Shown: positions 56,838 to 64,000 of the stretch, piece by piece
Position numbering within the stretch: the first letter of the stretch is position 1
Layout: each line of letters opens with the position of its first letter
NCBI RefSeq assembly: GCF_900009145.1
Contig: NZ_LN889782.1
Location: 755,503-819,502 of the forward strand
DNA length: 64,000 nt
Origin: Planktothrix tepida PCC 9214
GTDB taxonomy: Bacteria > Cyanobacteriota > Cyanobacteriia > Cyanobacteriales > Microcoleaceae
Direction: 5' to 3'
Made by a program: the position numbers and the translations under genes
The notes under the pieces: model-generated
What the model was told of the DNA's origin: nothing
The model's input: the letters and a program-made list of their open reading frames with translations, nothing else
The model's database searches: none

Positions 56838-58082
56838 ATGCCCAATACATTATTCTTGGTTAATCAGCTTAGAAAACTATTTTTAAGTCAAGATGTAAAA
56901 GATTTTAACATAGGTTTACCTCAAAAACTTCTGGATATTGAAGATAAAAATAGATCCAACTTATTTTGTTGGAGAGGGCAGTTTTCCCCTCAGTTAATTG
57001 AAAATATCATGCTTGCCTATACGCCGAAAAACGCTATTATTTTTGATCCATTTATAGGCAGTGGAACTGTTCTATATACAGCAGGATGTTTAGGCTTAAA
57101 AGCATTAGGTTTTGAACTTAATCCAGCAGCTTGGATTTTAAGCAGAACCTATCAACTAATTAATTTAAAACGAGAGGAACGAGAAAAGATTATTGCCTCG
57201 ATCAATCAAAAATTAGAGAATCTATTTTCAATATCTAGCTTTTTTGAGAGCCAATATTATCAACCCATACCAATAGACAAGTTTGAAAAAAAAATAAAAT
57301 TTCTTTATGAAAACTTAGAAGGAGAGGAGAGCATTATTGTAGATACCTTAGTCATTCTATTAGATATCTCAGACAAGAGTAATTTAATGAGAGAAAAGAT
57401 TTACAAAACCTCTTCTAAACTGTATGAATTAATTCGAGATATGCCTTACTCTGAAGAAAAAATTATCAGTTTTTTAGGGGATGCACGTCAAATTCCATTA
57501 GAAGAGGATCAAATAAATTTTGTGATCACCTCTCCTCCCTACATCAATGTTTTTAATTATCATCAAAATTATCGAAATTCTGTAGAATTATTAGGATGGA
57601 ACTTACTGAAAATTGCAAAGTCTGAAATTGGTTCAAATCGAGCTAACCGAGGAAATCGATTTTTGACAGTCATTCAATATTGTTTGGATTTAGTCGCTGT
57701 TCTTCAAGAACTTCAAAGAATTTGCCAAAAGGAAACACGGATTATTTTTGTAGTTGGTTATCAATCAACGGTTTTAGGTGTTCCTTTTTATAACTCAGAA
57801 ATTATTATTGAATTAGTTAAACAGTCTGGAGTTTTTGAACAGGTACTTACTCAAAAGCGTAAATTTAAAAATAAGTTTGGTCAAATCATCCGAGAAGATT
57901 TATTACATCTTATTAATAAAAAAGTTTATTTATCGGTTCAAAACTGGGATACAATTGCTAGACAGGTTGCGAAAAAAGCACTCAGTCAAGGATTAGAGGT
58001 GGTTTCAGAAAAAAATAAATTTTTTCTCCAAGAGGCAATTAATAAACTTCCTGATGTGAACTCATCTCCCTATTGGTATTAA
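56838..58082 (+). CDS. DNA methyltransferase of a type II R-M system
   Basis: 414 aa. The AdoMet-binding motif FDPFIGSGT is at 70-77 and the catalytic SPP[Y] motif is TSPPY at 231-235. TSPPY is typical of N4-cytosine or N6-adenine amino-methyltransferases; SPPY favours N4-cytosine. Motif I precedes motif IV, with about 150 residues between them. The gene is AT-rich, lacks HIP1 sites and is followed after 26 bp by a Bpu10I-type endonuclease. Target site unknown; related systems recognise CCTNAGC. Confidence 0.85.
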   Translation: MPNTLFLVNQLRKLFLSQDVKDFNIGLPQKLLDIEDKNRSNLFCWRGQFSPQLIENIMLAYTPKNAIIFDPFIGSGTVLYTAGCLGLKALGFELNPAAWILSRTYQLINLKREEREKIIASINQKLENLFSISSFFESQYYQPIPIDKFEKKIKFLYENLEGEESIIVDTLVILLDISDKSNLMREKIYKTSSKLYELIRDMPYSEEKIISFLGDARQIPLEEDQINFVITSPPYINVFNYHQNYRNSVELLGWNLLKIAKSEIGSNRANRGNRFLTVIQYCLDLVAVLQELQRICQKETRIIFVVGYQSTVLGVPFYNSEIIIELVKQSGVFEQVLTQKRKFKNKFGQIIREDLLHLINKKVYLSVQNWDTIARQVAKKALSQGLEVVSEKNKFFLQEAINKLPDVNSSPYWY

Positions 58083-58108
58083 TAAATCCTCGAAATGATA
58101 ATAGACCT

Positions 58109-59020
58109 ATGATTAAATTCCCAACTCCTCATTATGATAAACTGAAAGCTTGTTTGAATAATCCTCAATTACCTCCTGCTGATTTGGAAGGAGTTCAAGA
58201 ATCTCTAAAACAATATCAACAATGGATAAAAGCCTTAGAATCTGTAACACCAGGTCAAGCAGATACGGTAGAAAAATTAGTGGAGGAAACTAATCGCTAT
58301 CAGCGTTTTATTGAATTGGATTTAATCTTTGATAGTTCTGACAATTTTCTATATCGTCAAAAGGGACAACTAAAATTGGATAATACAATTCTTGAAGAAT
58401 TTCTTCCTCAATTGATATACAGAAGTTTACAGGGAATTGATGAATCCTTTGAAATAGGGCCTAGAAATACTTTTTCTGGGTTAAGTTTTTTGTCTTCTTT
58501 GGGAAATATAGGTCAGGGAGGTGAACCGAGTTTAAGAACGAAAAACCAAGATTTTGTTTTAGGAAAAAAATTATATTTAAAAACTGCTTTTGATAGTGGA
58601 TTTCACAACTATAAGCTGCTTGAATCTCATTTAGGGTATGTTTGTGCTGAATGTAAAACTAATTTAGATAAAACGATGTTTCAAGAAGCAGTGGCTACTA
58701 GCAGAGATTTAAAAATAGCTGTTCCTGCTTCTTTGTATTTTTTAGTCTGTGAATTTTTAGATATGATGCCTGTTTCTATTATTTCAACACAGATTGATGA
58801 TGTATTAATTGTAAGAAAAAATAAGCGTTTACCTGCTAATATTCGTCAGCAATATAAAACACCAGAATCTCGAAAGAGATATCGCCAATCCTATGCAGAT
58901 TTTCTGGACTCTTCAAAATATTATCCTGATGTATTTCAAAGAATGATTAATAAAATTCAGATTTTAATTGATGATACAGCACCAGAAATTGATAAAATTT
59001 TAAAAAGAGGACATTTTTAA
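58109..59020 (+). CDS. Bpu10I-family restriction endonuclease
   Basis: 303 aa from the ATG at 58109 (MIKFPTPHYDKL); an upstream TTG at 58073 overlaps the methyltransferase and is less likely. It has an N-terminal helical region, then EIGPRNTFSGLSF, KNQDFVLGKKLYLKTAFD and a PD-(D/E)xK-like site with ECKTNLDKTMFQEA providing the E-x-K. The pattern recalls the Bpu10I/BbvCI group, whose members act as heterodimers on an asymmetric site; only one subunit gene is present here. Assignment is by motif memory, supported by the adjacent methyltransferase. Confidence 0.75.
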   Translation: MIKFPTPHYDKLKACLNNPQLPPADLEGVQESLKQYQQWIKALESVTPGQADTVEKLVEETNRYQRFIELDLIFDSSDNFLYRQKGQLKLDNTILEEFLPQLIYRSLQGIDESFEIGPRNTFSGLSFLSSLGNIGQGGEPSLRTKNQDFVLGKKLYLKTAFDSGFHNYKLLESHLGYVCAECKTNLDKTMFQEAVATSRDLKIAVPASLYFLVCEFLDMMPVSIISTQIDDVLIVRKNKRLPANIRQQYKTPESRKRYRQSYADFLDSSKYYPDVFQRMINKIQILIDDTAPEIDKILKRGHF

Positions 59021-59037
59021 ATAATCTCAATTAAATT

Positions 59038-59160
59038 TATAGCAATCCCAAATAGGTTGTGATAATTTAAAACTGATATGAAACAGCTAGAAGTATTACC
59101 CTTGTTCCCTGTTCCCTTTTGAGCAGAAATTTTGGATACAACTCAAATAGGATTGCTATA
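59038..59160. mobile_element. MITE-like repeat with tatagcaatcc ends, copy B
   Basis: 123-bp unit directly after the endonuclease gene, with perfect 11-bp terminal inverted repeats tatagcaatcc (59038-59048) and ggattgctata (59150-59160). The interior does not resemble copy A (12980-13101) beyond the ends. Confidence 0.6.
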
Positions 59161-59231
59161 TTTAATTAAATTTATAAAAAACATCAAAAAATGGGAAATT
59201 ACAACTTTAATGAATCAGGATATTATCTGAT

Positions 59232-60455
59232 TTACTTCATCACGTTTTGTTCCCAAATCTCCACTAAATTTTTAATAACTCGATCCCAACTATAATTCCC
59301 GACGGATTTTAATCCTTGCTGTCCCATTGTTTTTCTTAATATCGGATCATCAATTAATTGTTTTAATTTTTGAGTAAAATCTTCTGGATCTTGAGGCGTA
59401 TAGATTAATCCATTTTCTCCGTCTTGAACGTTCTCAACCAACCCACCCGCACGGGGAACTAACACGGGAATACCGGACGCAAATGCTTCTAATACGGTTA
59501 ATCCCCTCGATTCTCGCTCAGATGTAGTAATATGAATATCGCTATTGGCATAAACTGCTGGAACTTGGTCATAAGGAACTCGACCGAGGAAGTAAACATG
59601 GCGGGTATACTTTGCTAAACCGTTGATAATTTCATCTTTCATTTGTCCATCCCCAACAATAATAAAACCGACCTTTTCTAAATCGATTTGTTTTGCTAGT
59701 TTTGCCATCGCTTTTAACGTAAAACTCCAACCCTTATCCGGCGTTAAACGACCAACAAACACTAATTTGGTTAAAGGGTCTAATTCGGGTAAATTATAAT
59801 ATTTTCCAAAAAAGTTATCTTCTTTTAAATTCAGGTCAAACCGTTCAGCCTCAAATCCCGCTAAATTGGAATAAACCGCATTTTTAATTCCCATTTGGGG
59901 AGCAATTTTATAGGTGATTTTGCTGGTAAATAAAGTGATATCATAACTATTATAAATCCAAGCAAAAATGCGTCTGAAAATTTCTTGGATAATTTCAACG
60001 GCAAATTTAGGTAAAGGAATATAATCTTCTGCGTAGGATAGAAACCAAGTTCTAAAAAAGGCAATACAAGGAATTTTAGCTTTTTTAGCATAATCAATTC
60101 CAGCCCGTCTAAAAAATCCAAAGAATAGCCGTTCAGGTTCATCAACATGGATAATATCAGGCTGAAATTGTTCTAATTCTTTTAAGACAATCGAATAGGA
60201 TTGAATTGAAGGATTACGCTCAAAATCAATTCCTAAAAACGATGTACTGGGTATATTACAAACCCGCACACCCGGTAAAATATTTCCCGTATACTCTCGC
60301 CAATTGGGGTAAATGCTTTCAATGGTGCTATAGTCGGGACAGAAAAATAACACTTCATGTCCCCACTGACTTAACCGTTGTAGTCGCATCATGGCACTGA
60401 CTGTAACACCATCAATAACCGGAAGAAAACCAGAGGAAATAATTGCAATTTTCAT
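59232..60455 (-). CDS. GT4-family glycosyltransferase
   Basis: 407 aa. The N-terminus MKIAIISSGFLPVIDGVTVSAM resembles SqdX/PimB-like lipid glycosyltransferases. LVFVGRLTPDKGWSFTLKAMAKL and DIHITTSERESRGLTVLEAFASGIPVLVPRAGG (E-x7-E) form the donor-binding half. The N-terminal half has extra hydrophobic segments (about 155-180) suited to membrane association. It is divergent from the fatty-acyl-AMP ligase, so a glycolipid product is plausible. Sulfoquinovosyl transfer is possible but unproven. Confidence 0.85.
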   Translation of the reverse strand: MKIAIISSGFLPVIDGVTVSAMMRLQRLSQWGHEVLFFCPDYSTIESIYPNWREYTGNILPGVRVCNIPSTSFLGIDFERNPSIQSYSIVLKELEQFQPDIIHVDEPERLFFGFFRRAGIDYAKKAKIPCIAFFRTWFLSYAEDYIPLPKFAVEIIQEIFRRIFAWIYNSYDITLFTSKITYKIAPQMGIKNAVYSNLAGFEAERFDLNLKEDNFFGKYYNLPELDPLTKLVFVGRLTPDKGWSFTLKAMAKLAKQIDLEKVGFIIVGDGQMKDEIINGLAKYTRHVYFLGRVPYDQVPAVYANSDIHITTSERESRGLTVLEAFASGIPVLVPRAGGLVENVQDGENGLIYTPQDPEDFTQKLKQLIDDPILRKTMGQQGLKSVGNYSWDRVIKNLVEIWEQNVMK

Positions 60456-60488
60456 TTAAACTGTACTGGGTTTAATCAAAATCTCGAT

Positions 60489-62252
60489 ATGAACAATTTT
60501 TCCAGTTTAGTCGATTTACTGCGCGATCGCGCCGAATCTCAACCGGATCAACTGGCTTATCGGTTTTTAGCCGATGGGGAAACCGAGTCAGGAACCTTAA
60601 CGTATCAGCAGTTACATCAACAAGCAATCTTGATCGCCTCTTATCTGCAATCTTTTGTATCATCGGGCGATCGCGTTTTAGTCGTTTATCCCTATAGTGC
60701 GGGCTTAGAATTTATTGCGGCGTTTTTCGGCTGTTTATATGCAGGTGTGATCGCCGTCACCGATAACCCTCCGGTATCAACCCAAGCTATTCCGAAGCTA
60801 CAAACCCGTTTAGAATCTTCTCAATGTCGGGCGATTTTAAGTACAGAAACATTAATTCAACAGATACAAACCCAATTCTCCGTAGAGACGCGCCATGGCG
60901 CGTCTCTACGTTGGGTGGGGACTGATCGCCTTTTTTCCCAAAACCTCGCTACACAATGGAAAGAACCGCAAATTAACGGGGATACAATCGCTTTTTTACA
61001 ATATACTTCCGGTTCAACGGGGACTCCAAAAGGAGTTATGGTCACTCATCAAAATGTTATCCATAATTCCGAGATTATTTATAAAGCCTTTGGACATAAC
61101 CCCAATAGTCGAGGATTAATTTGGCTTCCCCTGTTTCATGATATGGGATTAATTGGAGGGATAATTCAACCCTTATATGGAAGATTTCCCGTTACCTTAA
61201 TGTCCCCTATTTCCTTAGTGCAGAAACCCTTTCGTTGGTTAGAAGCAGTTTCTGAATATCAAGCCACCACAAGTGGCGGGCCAAATTTTGCCTATGATTT
61301 AGTCTGTCGGACAGCAACTCCAGAAAAGTTAGAAAAGTTAGATTTAAGTTCCTGGGATGTGGCTTTTTCCGGTGCTGAACCTGTCCGCTTGGAAACCCTC
61401 AAACGATTTGCAGAAATTTTTGGCCCCTGTGGGTTCAAAGCCGAAGCCTTTTACCCCTGTTACGGAATGGCCGAAACTACCCTATTTATTTCCGGTGGAA
61501 ACAAACACCAAACCCCCAAAAGTCTCTGGGTCGATGCAGCCGCCTTAGAACAAAATCAAGTGATTATTCAACCATCAACAAAAACCCGATCTCTCGTCAG
61601 TTGTGGCTTTCCTTGGTTGGGAGATGAGGTCATTATTGTTGATCCTGAACAGTTAACACGACGAGATGACGATCAAGTTGGTGAAATCTTGGTATCAGGA
61701 AAGGGTGTGGGTTTGGGATATTGGGGAAAACCAGAAGATACGGAAACCACCTTTAAGGTTTATGTCGATGGACAAGGCCCCTATTTACGCACAGGAGATT
61801 TAGGGTTTTTGCATGAAGGAGAATTATATATTACCGGACGCATCAAGGACATGATGATTCTGTGGGGAAGAAACCGTTATCCCCAGGAAATTGAAGCCAC
61901 ACTGGATACCTGTCACCCCGCCATTCGTCCGGGTCATAGTGCGGCGTTTTCCATTGAAACGGAAATTGGAGAACAGTTAATTATTGCATCTGAAATTGAA
62001 CGGCGTTACCTGCGGAACTTGAACATTGAAGAAGTGGTCAATGCTATTCGTCAAGCCGTCGCCGAACAGAATACCGTTGATATTTTTGCCATTGTATTAT
62101 TGAAAACCACGACCATTCCTAAAACCACCAGTGGTAAAATTCAACGTCGTGCTTGTCGAACTAAATTCCTAGAAGGCAGTTTAGATATTGTTGGACAATG
62201 GCAATTAAATTCAGAATCCAGTCAATTAACAGAACTAGCCAATCGTTCTTAA
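60489..62252 (+). CDS. Fatty-acyl-AMP ligase (FAAL)
   Basis: 587 aa, adenylate-forming enzyme. Motifs are QYTSGSTGTPKGVMVTHQN, IWLPLFHDMGLIGGI, GPNFAYDLVCR, FSGAEPVR, FYPCYGMAETTLFISGG and YLRTGDLGFLHEGELYITGR. These are FAAL hallmarks; such enzymes activate fatty acids as acyl-adenylates for transfer to an ACP or PKS/NRPS. No ACP is fused. A 10-codon insertion (VETRHGASLR, about 132-141) is encoded by a palindromic DNA repeat. The usual AVPAYPP segment is replaced by AVTDNPP. The end overlaps a false longer start of the next gene. Confidence 0.93.
   Translation: MNNFSSLVDLLRDRAESQPDQLAYRFLADGETESGTLTYQQLHQQAILIASYLQSFVSSGDRVLVVYPYSAGLEFIAAFFGCLYAGVIAVTDNPPVSTQAIPKLQTRLESSQCRAILSTETLIQQIQTQFSVETRHGASLRWVGTDRLFSQNLATQWKEPQINGDTIAFLQYTSGSTGTPKGVMVTHQNVIHNSEIIYKAFGHNPNSRGLIWLPLFHDMGLIGGIIQPLYGRFPVTLMSPISLVQKPFRWLEAVSEYQATTSGGPNFAYDLVCRTATPEKLEKLDLSSWDVAFSGAEPVRLETLKRFAEIFGPCGFKAEAFYPCYGMAETTLFISGGNKHQTPKSLWVDAAALEQNQVIIQPSTKTRSLVSCGFPWLGDEVIIVDPEQLTRRDDDQVGEILVSGKGVGLGYWGKPEDTETTFKVYVDGQGPYLRTGDLGFLHEGELYITGRIKDMMILWGRNRYPQEIEATLDTCHPAIRPGHSAAFSIETEIGEQLIIASEIERRYLRNLNIEEVVNAIRQAVAEQNTVDIFAIVLLKTTTIPKTTSGKIQRRACRTKFLEGSLDIVGQWQLNSESSQLTELANRS
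60881..60910. repeat. Perfect 30-bp palindrome inserted in the FAAL gene
   Basis: cgtagagacgcgcca plus its exact reverse complement. It keeps the reading frame, adding ten codons. Related copy at 35938-35965. Confidence 0.95.
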
Positions 62253-62260
62253 AGGTTAAC

Positions 62261-62300
62261 CGTAGGGTGCGTAAGCTTCATCGCACGCACCAAAAACCTT
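62261..62300. repeat. Palindromic repeat between FAAL and hydroxylase-like gene
   Basis: gtagggtgcgt...acgcaccaaaaacc; the same family as 55236-55273 but inverted. The upstream-extended reading frame of the next gene passes through it, so it does not support a start before 62324. Confidence 0.75.
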
Positions 62301-62323
62301 TATTTCCTATCCCTCAAATTAAT

Positions 62324-63109
62324 ATGAAACAAGAAAAAATATCAGAAAAAATTAGGTATTTTCTGTTGTATAAAATTGGAGCAAAAATATTATGGACATT
62401 TGAAAAATTAATCCCTGAATATTCATTAATTGAAGATACCGCTTTTTTTGAACCTACTCAATTTCCGTGGTCAAAAGAGTTAGAAGCCAATTGGCATTTA
62501 ATTCGCCAAGAGTTAGAGCAAATTCTGAAAGTTCAAGAACAACTACCAAATTTTCAAGATATTTCCCCTGATCAAGGGTATAGTACCACTCAAGATAATT
62601 TATGGAAAACCTATTTTTTCTATGGCTATGGAATTAAAGTCGATAAAAATTGCCAACGCTGTCCAGAAACCACCCGTTTAATTGAACAAATTCCAGGGAT
62701 GAAAACGGCATTTTTTTCAATTTTATTACCCGGAAAACATATTCCAGAACATCGAGGGCCGTATAAGGGAGTCATCCGTTGTTTATTAGGATTAAAAATT
62801 CCTGAACCCCGCGAAAAATGTCGAATCCGAGTAGGAGAAGAAACCCGCTATTGGGAAGAAGGCAAATGTATGATTTTTGATGATTCTTTTCCCCATGAAG
62901 CTTGGAACGAAACCGATGGTGTTAGAGTCGTTTTATTTTTAGATATTATGCGACCCTTACGGTTTCCCCTGTCGATTATTAATGAACTTTTTCTCAAATT
63001 AATTACAATGTCTCCCTTTGTTCAAGACGGTTATGCGAATCAACGGAAATGGGATGTTCGCTTAGAGCAAGTCTTTGCTGCCCAGAAGGGCGGTGTAACT
63101 CCACCCTAG
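62324..63109 (+). CDS. Aspartyl/asparaginyl beta-hydroxylase-like protein
   Basis: 261 aa from MKQEKISEKIRYFL (62324). The cupin-like 2-oxoglutarate dioxygenase core shows SILLPGKHIPEHRGPYKGVIRCLLGL, CRIRVGEETRYWEEGKCMIFDDSFPHEAWNETDGVRVVLFLDI. The Fe-ligand histidines are the one in PEHRGP and the one in FPHEAWN, and Arg in DGVRVVL fits the cosubstrate site. In biosynthetic clusters this family hydroxylates amino acid side chains or acyl groups. Its position after FAAL suggests tailoring of the lipid or peptide product. Confidence 0.82.
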   Translation: MKQEKISEKIRYFLLYKIGAKILWTFEKLIPEYSLIEDTAFFEPTQFPWSKELEANWHLIRQELEQILKVQEQLPNFQDISPDQGYSTTQDNLWKTYFFYGYGIKVDKNCQRCPETTRLIEQIPGMKTAFFSILLPGKHIPEHRGPYKGVIRCLLGLKIPEPREKCRIRVGEETRYWEEGKCMIFDDSFPHEAWNETDGVRVVLFLDIMRPLRFPLSIINELFLKLITMSPFVQDGYANQRKWDVRLEQVFAAQKGGVTPP

Positions 63110-63280
63110 AGGCGAAATTCCCCCGTCCGTAACCCCTTATCAGTTATCAACAATTGCTGATTTGTTCAAAATTTAAGAGTTAAGAAAATCCTTACTTCTT
63201 GAATAATGACTAACTACGGATGGAGGAAAACCACCCCTATAAATGATAGAATAGATAACAAAACATTACCTATTTTTTTC

Positions 63281-64000
63281 ATGACTGGTTCATTTGATTT
63301 TTTAAAAGCGACCACTTTAATTGAACTTTTACAACATCGGGCATTCCAGCAACCGAATCAGATTGCTTATACATTTTTAGTTGATGGAGAATCGGAAACT
63401 GTTACATTGACCTATCAACAATTAAACCAAAAAGCTCAAACTATTGCGAGTAAATTACAAACTATTTGTCAACCGCAAGATCGAATTTTGTTATTGTATC
63501 AACCTGGATTAGATTATATTAGTGCGTTTTTCGGTTGTTTATATGCTGGAGTGATTGCTGTTCCCGCCTATCCCCCTCGACCCGATCGCTCCCTTCCTCG
63601 TTTACAAGCGATTATTCAAGATACAAATGCAACGATTGCTTTAACGACAGAATCCACCTTATCCAGTTTACAACGGTTTTTTCCGCAAATGTCTGATATT
63701 GCACCGTTAAATTGGTTGACAACCGATATTTTAGAAACAGAAATTGAAAATAATTGGCAACCTCCAGCAATTAATCCTCAAACTCTTGCCTTTTTACAAT
63801 ATACCTCCGGTTCTACCGCAACCCCCAAAGGGGTGATGATTTCTCATCAAAATTTATTGCATAATTTAGCAGCCATTTATGATCATTTTGGTCATTCCCC
63901 GGATAGTAAAGGAGTCATTTGGTTGCCTCCTTATCATGATATGGGATTAATTGGCGGCGTTTTAGAACCTCTGTTTGGTGGATTTCCAGTTATTTTAATG
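63281..64000 (+). CDS. Second fatty-acyl-AMP ligase or FAAL-loading megasynthase (5' part)
   Basis: Open from ATG at 63281 to the right edge (240 codons). Translation gives LIELLQHRAFQQPNQIAYTFL, the AVPAYPPRPDRSLPRL segment, QYTSGSTATPKGVMISHQN and IWLPPYHDMGLIGGVLEPLFGG. It is a paralogue of the FAAL at 60489 with the canonical AYPP motif. The gene is cut by the window, so whether an ACP, PKS or NRPS module follows cannot be seen. Two FAAL genes in tandem are typical of lipopeptide or polyketide loading. Confidence 0.9.
   Translation, partial: MTGSFDFLKATTLIELLQHRAFQQPNQIAYTFLVDGESETVTLTYQQLNQKAQTIASKLQTICQPQDRILLLYQPGLDYISAFFGCLYAGVIAVPAYPPRPDRSLPRLQAIIQDTNATIALTTESTLSSLQRFFPQMSDIAPLNWLTTDILETEIENNWQPPAINPQTLAFLQYTSGSTATPKGVMISHQNLLHNLAAIYDHFGHSPDSKGVIWLPPYHDMGLIGGVLEPLFGGFPVILM

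Noticed and set aside
62198-62323. N-terminal extension of the hydroxylase-like gene
   Set aside because: It overlaps the FAAL end out of frame and translates a dispersed palindrome; the domain starts after the Met at 62324.

Overview
The window looks like the chromosome of a filamentous, non-heterocystous cyanobacterium, Planktothrix/Oscillatoria-like (inference). Direct support: psbU (oxygen-evolving complex), a BtpA homologue, solanesyl diphosphate synthase, a COP23-type protein, an adjacent HetZ-like/PatU-like pair, a Kdp operon with a kinase-less KdpD, about twenty HIP1 octamers (GCGATCGC), AT-rich intergenic regions and several classes of cyanobacterial short dispersed repeat.

Layout. 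0-13 kb: the 3' end of hisA, a receiver-GGDEF-EAL protein, an FAD amine oxidase, a b-type cytochrome, a trypsin-like protease/COP23 pair, an IS630 remnant, gatA, a repeat/PPC-domain protein, a conserved membrane protein and a histidine kinase/NarL-type regulator pair. 13-19 kb: the Kdp K+ ATPase operon (kdpA-B-F/G-C-D). 19-28 kb: a Fic protein, a GH10-like glycosidase, an APH/ATPase fusion, then PfkB adenosine kinase, rplY, purA and an adenosine-deaminase-like gene, which together could manage AMP and adenosine. 28-33 kb: an anti-sigma kinase, a receiver-PP2C phosphatase and a STAS antagonist (a partner-switching set), an HTH/GrpE-like fusion, a 5'-broken dps and sulfiredoxin. 33-45 kb: murI, a long gene-poor spacer, the prenyl synthase, hetZ-patU-transglutaminase-like, a triple-repeat secreted protein, psbU and nadB. 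45-53 kb: a CHASE2-PAS-GGDEF cyclase, VKOR-thioredoxin, btpA, a solo TnpB element, an SGNH protein and a Gfo/Idh/MocA oxidoreductase. 53-64 kb: two GT4 glycosyltransferases, an MFS exporter, a Bpu10I-type restriction-modification pair, and at the right edge a fatty-acyl-AMP ligase, an Asp/Asn-hydroxylase-like protein and the start of a second FAAL or PKS/NRPS loading module, probably the left part of a lipid or lipopeptide cluster.

The strongest recurring oddity is the repeat content. Heptanucleotide tandem repeats sit exactly at gene ends and encode the C-terminal tails of three proteins (BtpA, the SGNH protein, the Gfo/Idh oxidoreductase) and probably the N-terminus of MurI. A perfect 30-bp palindrome is inserted in frame inside the fatty-acyl-AMP ligase. 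Other points are a transglutaminase-like protein with all three expected catalytic residues replaced, a HTH-GrpE fusion, a GDSL-esterase deletion scar and a dps gene missing its 5' end. No tRNA, rRNA or CRISPR array was recognised. All functional calls are from reading motifs; no database search was possible.
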